Assembly: GCA_963742875.1 (NCBI GenBank)
Contig: CAVUNO010000017.1
Location: 930,001-994,000, forward strand
Direction: 5' to 3'
From: Bog-532 sp963742875
GTDB taxonomy: Bacteria; Actinomycetota; Actinomycetes; Streptosporangiales; Streptosporangiaceae
Length of the DNA stretch: 64,000 nt
Below, piece after piece: positions 27,228-35,583 of this stretch. Position 1 is the stretch's first letter; every line of letters starts with the position of its first letter. The notes under the pieces are model-generated. The model was not told the origin of the DNA, did not search any database, and saw only the letters and a list, made by a program, of their open reading frames with translations. The position numbers and the translations under genes are program-made.

Positions 27228-28508
27228 CTACCTTCTGGACGGCCCGGGTAAGGCTACCCTCGACCGCAGCCGAGACGCCACAAGATCCCAGACGGTATCA
27301 GCCAGGACCTCTTTGGGCACCCGGGCGATCTCCGTCTGTGACCCGTCGGCACCCACCACGACGGCCTCGTTGTCGCTGGTCCCGAAGGCCAGCCCGTGTC
27401 CGACCCGGTTGACGACGAGCAGGTCGCAACCTTTGCGAGCGAGCTTAACCCGGCTTTCGGCCAGGTCCGGCTCGGTCTCGGCGGCAAAGCCGACGATGAC
27501 CTGCCCGGGGCCCAGCCCGGCCGGGAGCGTGCCGGGCGCGCCCGGCGCCGCGGCCGCATTGCGCCGCGCCGACAACTCGGTAAGGATGTCGGGATTCGGA
27601 ACGAGCCCGATCGGGGCTGGTTCCGAACCGTCCTTCTTTATCTTCCTATCGCTCCGCTCCGCGGGGCGGAAGTCGGCCACGGCGGCCGCCATCACGACCG
27701 CGTCGGCGTCCGCCGCCTCAGCCAGCATCACGTCGCGCATCTCCAGTGCTGATGTCACCTTGATCACGCGCGTCCCGGCCGGGTCAGGCAGCGCGACGTT
27801 TGCCGCTACCAGCGTCACCTTGGCCCCGCGGGCAACGGCGGTTTCCGCGAACGCGTATCCCTGCCGGCCGGAGGACCAGTTCCCGATGAACCGCACCGGG
27901 TCAAGCTCCTCACGGGTTCCTCCGGCGGACACGACCACCTTCCGGCCGGCCATGTCCAGGCCGAGCCCGTCCGCGCCCCGGGCCAGGACCCGCACCGCGG
28001 CCGCGAATATCTCACGAGGTTCCGGCAGCCGACCGACTCCGGAGTCCGCACCGGTCAGGCGGCCGCTGGCGGGATCGAGCACGATCGCCCCGCGTTCTCG
28101 CAGGAGCGCAATGTTGGCGCGGGTAGCCGGGTGCTCCCACATCTCGGTATGCATCGCGGGCGCGTACAGCACCGGGCAGCGGGCGGTCAGCAGGGTCGCG
28201 GTCAGCAGGTCACCCGCCATGCCCGCTGCGGCTCGCGCCATGAGGTCCGCCGTGGCCGGGGCGACGATGACCAGATCCGCCGACCGCCCGAGCCGGATGT
28301 GCGGAACCCGATCGGCCCCGGTCCAGGAATCGGTCGCGACGGGATGGCCCGACAGCGCCGCCCACGTCGCCTCGCCGACGAACCGCAGCGCGTCCGGTGT
28401 GGGGACCACCTTGACGTCATGACCGGTTTCGGTAAGGCGCCGGAGCAGTTCGCACGCCTTGTAGGCGGCAATGCCCGCAGTTACACCGAGAATGACCCGC
28501 GGTGCCAC
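27228..28508 (-). CDS. coaBC: Bifunctional phosphopantothenoylcysteine decarboxylase / phosphopantothenate-cysteine ligase
   Basis: The 426-residue CoaBC carries out two steps of coenzyme A synthesis. The flavin-dependent CoaC half has GVTAGIAAYKACELLRRLTE, the catalytic histidine in RVPHIRLGR, and the PAMHTEMWEHPA substrate clamp. The CoaB half begins at VVVSAGGTREELDPVRFIGN with WSSGRQGYAFAE. Its C-terminal half has AAAVADFRPAE and a lysine-rich KIKKDG segment. It lies 26 bases after rpoZ on the same strand, a conserved arrangement. Confidence 0.95.
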   Translation of the reverse strand: MAPRVILGVTAGIAAYKACELLRRLTETGHDVKVVPTPDALRFVGEATWAALSGHPVATDSWTGADRVPHIRLGRSADLVIVAPATADLMARAAAGMAGDLLTATLLTARCPVLYAPAMHTEMWEHPATRANIALLRERGAIVLDPASGRLTGADSGVGRLPEPREIFAAAVRVLARGADGLGLDMAGRKVVVSAGGTREELDPVRFIGNWSSGRQGYAFAETAVARGAKVTLVAANVALPDPAGTRVIKVTSALEMRDVMLAEAADADAVVMAAAVADFRPAERSDRKIKKDGSEPAPIGLVPNPDILTELSARRNAAAAPGAPGTLPAGLGPGQVIVGFAAETEPDLAESRVKLARKGCDLLVVNRVGHGLAFGTSDNEAVVVGADGSQTEIARVPKEVLADTVWDLVASRLRSRVALPGPSRR

Positions 28509-28534
28509 GTGTCCCCCGCCCGGCCAGGCGGACG

Positions 28535-28795
28535 TCAGCCGTCGATGTGCTCGACCGTGAGAAGCCCCTCGCGCACTTCGCGCAGTGCGATCGACAGCGG
28601 CTTCTCCTGGACCCGGGTCTCCACCAGCGGGCCCACGTACTCGAGCAGGCCTTCACCCAGCTGCGAGTAGTACGCGTTGATCTGCCGCGCCCGCTTCGCG
28701 GCCATGATCACGAGCTGGTACTTGCTGTCCACGACATTGAGCAGGTCGTCGATCGGCGGGTTGATAATGCCATCTGCGGCGGGAGTCCCTGCCAC
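28535..28795 (-). CDS. rpoZ: RNA polymerase omega subunit
   Basis: The 86-residue omega subunit aids RNA polymerase assembly. INPPIDDLLNVVDSKYQLVI, AAKRARQINAYYSQLGEG and the C-terminal PLSIALREVREGLLT match actinobacterial RpoZ. It sits 25 bases after gmk in the usual gmk-rpoZ-coaBC order. Confidence 0.95.
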   Translation of the reverse strand: MAGTPAADGIINPPIDDLLNVVDSKYQLVIMAAKRARQINAYYSQLGEGLLEYVGPLVETRVQEKPLSIALREVREGLLTVEHIDG

Positions 28796-28820
28796 GTCAC
28801 GCCTTTCCTCTGGTTAATGC

Positions 28821-29402
28821 TTATCGCTCATCGGAGCATTGCTCATCCGAGCCGAAAACCAAGGCTACCACCTGGTGGCACACCTCCTGAACGGACGTGT
28901 TGACCAGCGTGATGTCGAATTCGCTCTCCGCAGCCAGCTCGCGGCGCGCCGCAGCCAGGCGCCGCTGCACAACCTCGGGCGGCTCGGTCCCGCGCGCGGT
29001 GAGCCTGCGGACCAGTTCCGCCCAGGACGGGGGGGCCAGGAAGACCAGGCGGGCGTCGGGCATGCTCCGCCGCACGTGCCGCGCCCCCTCCAGGTCGATC
29101 TCCAGGAGGCACGGAATCCCGGCGGCCAGCTTCTCTTCAAGGGGGTTTCGCGGCGTTCCGTACTTATTGCCGGCGAACTCCGCCCATTCCAGTAGCTCGC
29201 CTTCGTCGACCATCCGGTCGAATTCCTTGTCGTCGACAAAGAAATATTCGCGCCCGTTGACCTCCCCCGCCCGCGGCAACCGCGTCGTGACCGAGACCGA
29301 AAGCCACAGTTCGGGGCAGAACCGGCGCAGTTCCGCGATGACCGTGCTCTTCCCGACCCCGGAGGGCCCGGAGAGCACGGTCAGCCGGGAGAACTTCCGC
29401 AT
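28821..29402 (-). CDS. gmk: Guanylate kinase
   Basis: The 193-residue enzyme phosphorylates GMP to GDP. The P-loop GPSGVGKSTVIAELRR, the GMP-binding SVSVTTRLPRAGEVNGREYF and the LLEIDLEGARHVRR region are complete. It lies between mihF and rpoZ on the same strand, as in other filamentous actinobacteria. Confidence 0.95.
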   Translation of the reverse strand: MRKFSRLTVLSGPSGVGKSTVIAELRRFCPELWLSVSVTTRLPRAGEVNGREYFFVDDKEFDRMVDEGELLEWAEFAGNKYGTPRNPLEEKLAAGIPCLLEIDLEGARHVRRSMPDARLVFLAPPSWAELVRRLTARGTEPPEVVQRRLAAARRELAAESEFDITLVNTSVQEVCHQVVALVFGSDEQCSDER

Positions 29403-29520
29403 GGAAGGGCAGTATCCACCGCCGATCCTCGCGGCTCCGCCGGGGGCGGCGGAGTCGCGGGAGAAACTTCGGACTGGGCGACCATGCCCTGCTGCCCGCT
29501 CCCGGATTCCGCTGGCCGCC

Positions 29521-29841
29521 TCAGATGTCCGAACCGAACTCGTGCTCTAGCGCCGAGCGCTGGTTCGCACCGAGCCCGCGCACGCGGCGGGACTCGGCGA
29601 TGCCGAGCCGTTCCATGATCTGTTTGGCCCGGACCTTGCCGACGCCGGGCATCGACTCGAGCAAGGCCGAGACCTTCATCTTGCCAATGACGTCATCGGT
29701 CGAGCCTTCCTTGATGACGTCGGAGAGCGTTGTGGCTCCGCGCTTGAGGCGATTCTTCACCTCTGCACGTTCTTTACGCGCTCTGGCGGCCTTCTCCAAG
29801 GCCGCAGCGCGCTGGTCAGGAGTGAGGGGAGGAAGAGCCAC
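29521..29841 (-). CDS. mihF: Actinobacterial integration host factor mIHF
   Basis: The 106-residue DNA-binding protein has the diagnostic helix-two-turn-helix region MPGVGKVRAKQIMERLGI after a basic N-terminal helix (ALEKAARARKERAEVKNRLK). It bends DNA in nucleoid organisation and affects development in Streptomyces. It is encoded between pyrF and gmk, its conserved place. The start at 29841 gives MALPPLTPDQRAAAL, standard for the family. Confidence 0.95.
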   Translation of the reverse strand: MALPPLTPDQRAAALEKAARARKERAEVKNRLKRGATTLSDVIKEGSTDDVIGKMKVSALLESMPGVGKVRAKQIMERLGIAESRRVRGLGANQRSALEHEFGSDI

Positions 29842-30524
29842 TCGAGGTCACCTCGGGTTTCGTTGGTAAAAACGTTGGTGGGGGGGAAACTAGCGAGTAA
29901 GGGTACCTTTCGGCAACGCGAATCCCCGCTTACGCATAATAAATTTTAACGATATTACTCTAGGTGGTCATTTGATCACATTAGGCAACCAGCCAACGGT
30001 CACACGCTCTCTCGACTGCCTTGCCGACCATGAACCATTGCGCGCGGCGCCCCTGTCACCAGGGGTGCCGCGATGGGCATCACCGCAAGAGTAAGCCAAC
30101 TGGCGCCGTTCCTGAACAGGGGTGGAGAGATTACTGCACCGCCGCTGCGGTCAATACGCTGCGCACACGCCGCGCGCATCGAGCCTGCAACGGTTCACGG
30201 ATTTGGCCACCGCCGCATCACGCATATGATGACCGCCTCCAGGTGACTGAAGCCGTTAGTCCATACGGCGCCTGTCGCCACTCCCCCGGGGTCCACACAG
30301 ACCGGAACACCAAGGCGCTGCAATCCCATGGAAACGGGCCTGCGGCCGAAGTTACGCGGCGAGTAAATATTTTACGTTTCAACGCCAGGTGCATCCTATG
30401 GTGAAGCCAAACGGCCAATCATCTGCATACGAATCTGTGTGATGACATACCGCACGCGCTTACCGCTTCCTTACCAGGCTCCACTCCAGGGTGACATTTC
30501 ACCGTGGCTCACCCGCGCGGGTGT
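29842..30524. other. Intergenic region between mihF and pyrF with a strong hairpin
   Basis: Nearly 700 bases with no convincing ORF, containing an AT-rich patch at about 29930-29970 that may hold the mihF promoter. The gap is large for this array, in which pyrF and mihF are often adjacent. Confidence 0.45.
30044..30071. terminator. Strong hairpin in the mihF-pyrF gap
   Basis: GCGGCGCCCCTG (30044-30055) pairs with CAGGGGTGCCGC (30060-30071), with one wobble, around a TCAC loop. It could be a terminator after pyrF on the minus strand, although it lies 450 bases away, or part of a small RNA. Confidence 0.4.
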
Positions 30525-31238
30525 CTACTCGCCAGCTGGCGCGAGCCGCCTCAGGGCGGCCGCCACGGTGGCCGCGGCCGCGCCGGGATCGGGAGCCCCG
30601 GTGATCGGGCGCCCGATCACCAGCAGGTCGGAACCGGCCTTGATGGCCTCCTCGGGCGTGGCTACCCGGGCCTGATCGTAGGCGGCCGAGCCCGCAGGCC
30701 GCACGCCGGGGGTGATGAGCAGGACGTCGGGTCCTACCTCGGCCCGGACCGCGCTGACCTCACGCGGCGAGCAGACGATGCCCTGGGCGCCGGCTTCGAC
30801 CGCCAGCGCGGAGAGCCGCAGGACCGTGTCGTGCACGCTGCCCGTCACGCCGATCCGGGCCATCTGTTCCTCGTTCAGCGAGGTGAGGAGGGTGACCGCG
30901 GCGATCTTCGTGCCCGGGGCGCCCTCCGCGGCGGCGCGGATGACGTCCGCGCCGCCGCTTGCGTGCACGGTCAGCAGGTCGGGGTGCAGGCGCGCGACGG
31001 TCCGCGCGGCTCCCGCGACTGTCGCGGGAATGTCATGCAGCTTGAGGTCCAGGAAGACGCGTACGCCACTTGCTCCCCTGATCGAGGCGACCACATCCGG
31101 GCCGTATCGCAGGTAGAGCTCCAGGCCGATCTTCACCGTGCTCACGTGCGGCGTCACCAGGGCGGCCCAGCGCGCGGCGGTTTCGAGATCGGGTGCGTCC
31201 AGCGCGACGGCGACTGGCGCGGGCTTGCTCAAGGCCAC
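30525..31238 (-). CDS. pyrF: Orotidine-5'-phosphate decarboxylase
   Basis: The 237-residue PyrF converts OMP to UMP. The catalytic DLKLHDIPATVAGAARTV, with the lysine and aspartates, VALDAPDLETAARWAALV at the N-terminus and ITPGVRPAG in the phosphate-binding loop identify the class I enzyme. It follows the pyr operon, but pyrD, expected immediately upstream, is missing. Confidence 0.93.
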   Translation of the reverse strand: MALSKPAPVAVALDAPDLETAARWAALVTPHVSTVKIGLELYLRYGPDVVASIRGASGVRVFLDLKLHDIPATVAGAARTVARLHPDLLTVHASGGADVIRAAAEGAPGTKIAAVTLLTSLNEEQMARIGVTGSVHDTVLRLSALAVEAGAQGIVCSPREVSAVRAEVGPDVLLITPGVRPAGSAAYDQARVATPEEAIKAGSDLLVIGRPITGAPDPGAAAATVAAALRRLAPAGE

Positions 31239-31586
31239 TCCTTCGACTTGTGCCCAGCAGTATTCCGCTCCGGGTGCACCGCCCGCGGCTTCGTGTTAGC
31301 GCTCACAGTGCTCACATCACGCCCGCTCTTCGGGGCGCTATTGGCTGGGGTGCCGCCACGCGAGCGGCACCATCCGTCTGTGACCGCCGGTGTATCGCGG
31401 CCAGCCGCGGGAGATGCACGGGTCACCTGGCCTGCGCGGGGATATCCGCAGCCGTCCCCGAGAGTAATGCACCGTGGCCACGATTGCGTCGGCCATCACG
31501 GTTCTTGACCCCATCAGCCCCGAGCGTCTCCGCGTACCTGCAGTGGCTCGGCCGTTCCCGGGGGCCGCGGTCAGGCGAGGCAGCGG
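31239..31586. other. Gene-free gap where pyrD would be expected
   Basis: No ORF resembling dihydroorotate dehydrogenase or anything else is visible between pyrF and the pyrK remnant. The sequence looks non-coding on both strands. Confidence 0.6.
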
Positions 31587-31865
31587 TCAGGCGAGGCGGG
31601 GCTTCCAGCCGGGGGCGCCGAGGGCGTCGAAGGGGGTCGTGCGCACGTCGTCCCAGCGGACCACATCGCCGCGGAAGACCGGACCGTCGACGCACGACCG
31701 CACGATCCGGGTGATCCCGTCCGAACCTACCACCGGCCGCACACAGCTCATGCAGACCCCGGTCCCGCAGCCCATCGCCGCGGGCACGCAGGCCTGTACG
31801 GGGATCTCGGACCGGCTCGCCAGCGCGGTCACGTCCCGCAGCACGGACAGTGCCGCCGCGTGCCG
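31587..31865 (-). pseudogene. pyrK: C-terminal remnant of dihydroorotate dehydrogenase electron-transfer subunit PyrK
   Basis: About 93 residues remain, from LSVLRDVTALASRSEIPVQA through the [2Fe-2S] cysteine cluster AAMGCGTGVCMSCVRPV and VRSCVDGPVFRGDVVRWDDV, to the normal C-terminus GAPGWKPRLA. The N-terminal FAD and NAD domains (about 190 residues) are absent, replaced by three 14-base repeats next to the carB stop. The reading frame upstream is not PyrK-like. It lies where pyrK would follow carB, so a deletion of the 5' part of pyrK is inferred; it is unlikely to function alone. Confidence 0.8.
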
Positions 31866-31926
31866 GGTCAGTCGGCACCGCGCGGGCAGGGTAAGTCGGC
31901 ACCGGGAGCAATGGTCAGTCGGTACC
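31866..31926. repeat. Three short direct repeats at the carB-pyrK junction
   Basis: GGTCAGTCGGCACC (31866), GGTAAGTCGGCACC (31890) and GGTCAGTCGGTACC (31913) recur every 23-24 bases. The last copy includes the carB stop codon. They mark the edge of the pyrK deletion. Confidence 0.8.
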
Positions 31927-34900
31927 GCGCAGGCGCGCCGCGTGCTCCTGCAGCGACCGTACGCCGACCTCACCGCGGATGATGGCCTCGATGCCCTGCA
32001 CCGCGGCGCCCAGGCCCGGCACGGTCGTCACGCACGGGACCCCCCGCCGAACCGCGGCCGAGCGGATCTCGTACCCGTCGAGGCGGGGACCGGTGTGCCC
32101 GGGACTGCCGAACGGCGTGTTGACGATGAGGTCCACCTCGCTGTCCAGGATCCGGGTGACGACGGTCGGCTCGCCGTCGGGCCCGGAGCCGTCGCTGTGC
32201 TTACGGACGATCTTGGCACGCACGCCGTTACGGCGCAGGACCTCCGCGGTGCCCCTGGTCGCCCAGATCTCGAAGCCCAGATCGGCGAGGCGCTTGACCG
32301 GGAACACCATGGAGCGCTTGTCCCGGTTGGCGACCGACACGAACACCCGCCCCTTGACCGGCAGGGACCCGTAAACGGCGGCCTGCGACTTGGCGTACGC
32401 CGTGCCGAACATCTCGTCGATGCCCATTACCTCGCCGGTGGAGCGCATTTCCGGGCCGAGCACGGTGTCCACGCCTTCGCCCTGGGTGTTGCGGAACCGG
32501 CCGAACGGCAGCACCGCCTCCTTGACCGCCACCGGGGCGTCCAGCGGGAGGGTGCCGCCGTCCCCGGTGGGCGGCAGGAGCCCCTCGGCGCGCAGGCCGG
32601 CGATGGTAGTGCCGAGCATGATCCGGGCCGCCGCCTTGGCCAGTGGGACCGCAGTCGCCTTGGAGACGAAAGGGACGGTACGCGAGGCCCGCGGGTTCGC
32701 CTCGAGCACGTACAGCACCCCAGCGGCCAGCGCGTACTGGACGTTGAGCAGGCCACCTACGCCGACCCCGGCCGCGATCCGCCTGGTGGCGTCGCGGATG
32801 GCCTCGATGTCGGCGTGGCCCAGCGTGATCGGCGGCAGCGCGCAGGCCGAGTCGCCGGAATGGATCCCGGCCTCCTCGATGTGCTCCATCACGCCGCCCA
32901 GGTACAGGTCCTCGCCGTCGTACAGGGCGTCCACGTCGATCTCGATCGCGTCGTCCAGGAAGCGGTCGATGAGCACGGGATGTTCGGGACTGGCCTGCGT
33001 CGCGCGCCGGACGTAAGAGGCCAGCGTGTCGTCGTCGTAAACGATCTCCATGCCGCGGCCGCCGAGCACGTAGGACGGCCGGACCAGGACCGGATAGCCG
33101 ATCTCCCCGGCCACCTGCTGAGCCTGCTCCACCGAGGTGGCCATGCCGTACCTCGGCGCCGCCAGACCCGCGGCGGCGAGTACCCCGGCGAACGCGCCGC
33201 GGTCCTCGGCCAGGTGGATGGCCTCCGGGCTGGTCCCGACGATGGGCACGCCGGCCGCCTCCAGGGCGCGCGCCAGGCCCAGCGGAGTCTGCCCGCCGAG
33301 CTGGACGATGACGCCCGCGAGCGGGCCGCTGGCCTGCTCGGCGTGCACCACCTCGAGCACGTCCTCCAGCGTCAGCGGCTCGAAGTACAGCCGCCCGGAC
33401 GTGTCGTAGTCGGTCGAGACGGTCTCGGGGTTGCAGTTGACCATGACCGTCTCGTAGCCGGCGTCGGCCAGCGCGAACGACACGTGCACGCAGGCGTAGT
33501 CAAACTCGATGCCCTGGCCGATCCGGTTCGGCCCGCTGCCCAGGATGATCACCTTGGGCCGGTCCCCGGGCGGGACCTCGGTCTCGTCGTCGTAGGTGGA
33601 GTACAGGTAGGGGGTGCGGGCGGCGAATTCGGCCGCGCAGGTGTCCACCGCGTGGAACACCGGCCGCACGCCGAGAGCCCAGCGGATCTCCCGGACGCTG
33701 GCCTCGCTCATCCCGCGCAGCTGCCCGATCTGCACATCGGAGAACCCCGCGCCCTTGGCCAGCCGTAGCGTGTCGGCGTCAAGTGGCTGCGCTGGCCCGG
33801 GGGGAAGACCCCCCTGGACCCCCCGCCATCCCGCTGCGCTGCCCGCCGTATCACCGGCCGCGCGCCGGGCCGGAGGCCCGGACTCGCTGTGCTGGCCCGG
33901 GGGGCGACCCCCCGGAACCTCCCGCTGCGCTTCGCGCCCCGCTGGGGTGCTCGCCGTATCACCGGCCACTCGCCCGGGCGCAAGGCCCGGGACTCGCTCG
34001 GCCGGTACGATCGCCTCGCCGTCACCCGCTGCGGTGCTCGCCGCGACACCACCGCTCACCGGGCCGGAGGCCCGGTTCGCTGGGCGGATGGAGCTTCGCT
34101 CCGTCGGCCCGTAACGTGCGTCACCGCGAATCCGTTGGGCTATTTCCTCGATGTGCGCGATCTGGTCGATGAACCAGGGATCGATCGCGCTCGCCGCCAC
34201 CACGTCGGCCACACTGGCCCCTGCGCGCAGGGCCTGGTGGACGGTGCCGAGCCGGCCGTCGTGCGGGACGGCGCAGCGGCGCAGCAGTTCCGCCACGTCG
34301 CCCGGTGGTTCATTCCAGCCGAACGGGGCTCCCCGGGACTCCATCGAACGGAGCGCCTTCTGCAGCGCCTCGGGGAAGGACCGCCCGATGGCCATGGCCT
34401 CGCCCACCGACTTCATGTGCGTGGTGAGCTCGGTGTCGGCGCTGGGGAACTTCTCGAACGCGAACCGGGGCGTCTTGACCACCACGTAGTCGAGCGCGGG
34501 CTCGAAACAGGCGGGAGTCTGGCCGGTGATGTCGTTCGGGATCTCGTCGAGGGAGTAGCCGATGGCGAGCTTGGCCGCGATCTTGGCGATCGGGAACCCG
34601 GTCGCTTTGGAGGCCAGCGCCGAGGAGCGGGACACCCGGGGGTTCATCTCGATGACGACCATGCGCCCGGTCTGCGGGTGCACCGCGAACTGGATGTTGC
34701 AGCCGCCGGTGTCCACCCCGACCGCGCGGACGATCGCGATCGCGGTGTCGCGCATCCGCTGGTACTCGCGGTCGGTGAGGGTCATCGCGGGGGCCACGGT
34801 CACCGAGTCGCCGGTGTGCACGCCCATCGGGTCGATGTTCTCGATCGAGCAGACCACGACCACGTTGTCATTGCGGTCGCGCATGAGCTCAAGCTCGAAC

Positions 34901-35583
34901 TCCTTCCAGCCGAGGATGGACTCCTCCAGCAGGACTTCGGCGGTGGGGCTGGCGTCCAGCCCGGCACCGGCGATGCGGCGCAGCTCATCGGGCGTGCGGG
35001 CGATGCCGGAGCCGCTCCCGCCGAGGGTGTAGGAGGGGCGGACGACGACTGGGTAACCGAGCTGTTCGGCCGCGGTGAAGACCCCCTCCAGGGAGTGGCA
35101 GATGCGGCTGTCCGGGACCTGGGGCACCTCACCGGGACCGTCGGCTCCGCCGCCCAGGGGCGGGAGGCTGGTCACGATCTCCTTGAACCGCTCGCGGTCC
35201 TCGCCGGCCTTGATCGCGTCGATCCGCGCCCCGATCAGCTCGGTGCCGTACCGCGCCAGGATCCCCGCCTCGTGCAGTTCCACCGCGGCGTTCAGCGCGG
35301 TCTGGCCGCCCAGGGTGGGCAGCACCGCGTCCGGGCGCTCGATCGCGATGACCTTCTCGAGCACGTCGATCGTGATCGGCTCCACGTAGGTGGCGTCGGC
35401 GAACTCGGGGTCCGTCATGATCGTCGCCGGGTTGGAGTTGACCAGGCTGACCCTTATGCCCTGCTGCTTGAGGACTCGGCACGCCTGGGTCCCGGAGTAG
35501 TCGAACTCACAACCCTGCCCGATCACGATCGGCCCGGACCCGATGACCAGCACGGACTTCAGGTCACTGCGACGCGGCATCAC
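31915..35583 (-). CDS. carB: Carbamoyl-phosphate synthase large subunit
   Basis: The 1222-residue CarB makes carbamoyl phosphate for pyrimidines and arginine. Both ATP-grasp halves are present (VLVIGSGPIVIGQGCEFDYS at the N-terminus; VIILGSGPNRIGQGIEFDYA in the second half), with a C-terminal MGS-like regulatory domain (RVFVSVANRDKRSMVFPVKR). It is about 115 residues longer than normal because of an in-frame, low-complexity insert at about residues 490-600, between GDARYGPTE and LDADTLRLAKGAGFSD. It is preceded by carA with an ATGA overlap. Whether the insert is tolerated in the protein or removed is not visible. Confidence 0.95.
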   Translation of the reverse strand: MMPRRSDLKSVLVIGSGPIVIGQGCEFDYSGTQACRVLKQQGIRVSLVNSNPATIMTDPEFADATYVEPITIDVLEKVIAIERPDAVLPTLGGQTALNAAVELHEAGILARYGTELIGARIDAIKAGEDRERFKEIVTSLPPLGGGADGPGEVPQVPDSRICHSLEGVFTAAEQLGYPVVVRPSYTLGGSGSGIARTPDELRRIAGAGLDASPTAEVLLEESILGWKEFELELMRDRNDNVVVVCSIENIDPMGVHTGDSVTVAPAMTLTDREYQRMRDTAIAIVRAVGVDTGGCNIQFAVHPQTGRMVVIEMNPRVSRSSALASKATGFPIAKIAAKLAIGYSLDEIPNDITGQTPACFEPALDYVVVKTPRFAFEKFPSADTELTTHMKSVGEAMAIGRSFPEALQKALRSMESRGAPFGWNEPPGDVAELLRRCAVPHDGRLGTVHQALRAGASVADVVAASAIDPWFIDQIAHIEEIAQRIRGDARYGPTERSSIRPANRASGPVSGGVAASTAAGDGEAIVPAERVPGLAPGRVAGDTASTPAGREAQREVPGGRPPGQHSESGPPARRAAGDTAGSAAGWRGVQGGLPPGPAQPLDADTLRLAKGAGFSDVQIGQLRGMSEASVREIRWALGVRPVFHAVDTCAAEFAARTPYLYSTYDDETEVPPGDRPKVIILGSGPNRIGQGIEFDYACVHVSFALADAGYETVMVNCNPETVSTDYDTSGRLYFEPLTLEDVLEVVHAEQASGPLAGVIVQLGGQTPLGLARALEAAGVPIVGTSPEAIHLAEDRGAFAGVLAAAGLAAPRYGMATSVEQAQQVAGEIGYPVLVRPSYVLGGRGMEIVYDDDTLASYVRRATQASPEHPVLIDRFLDDAIEIDVDALYDGEDLYLGGVMEHIEEAGIHSGDSACALPPITLGHADIEAIRDATRRIAAGVGVGGLLNVQYALAAGVLYVLEANPRASRTVPFVSKATAVPLAKAAARIMLGTTIAGLRAEGLLPPTGDGGTLPLDAPVAVKEAVLPFGRFRNTQGEGVDTVLGPEMRSTGEVMGIDEMFGTAYAKSQAAVYGSLPVKGRVFVSVANRDKRSMVFPVKRLADLGFEIWATRGTAEVLRRNGVRAKIVRKHSDGSGPDGEPTVVTRILDSEVDLIVNTPFGSPGHTGPRLDGYEIRSAAVRRGVPCVTTVPGLGAAVQGIEAIIRGEVGVRSLQEHAARLRGTD
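33783..34112. repeat. In-frame repetitive palindromic insertion inside carB
   Basis: About 330 bases encode the extra CarB segment and contain short GC-rich palindromes of the GGGCC-GGA-GGCCC kind (about 33867-33882, 33973-33992, 34060-34076) and two CCCGGGGGG/CCCCCC stems. CGCCGTATCACCGGCC occurs twice (33844, 33952). The repeats are roughly 90-100 bases apart and keep the reading frame open. Confidence 0.75.

Noticed and set aside
30021..30404. 127-residue ORF in the mihF-pyrF gap
   Set aside because: No ribosome-binding site, unusual composition and no recognisable motif.
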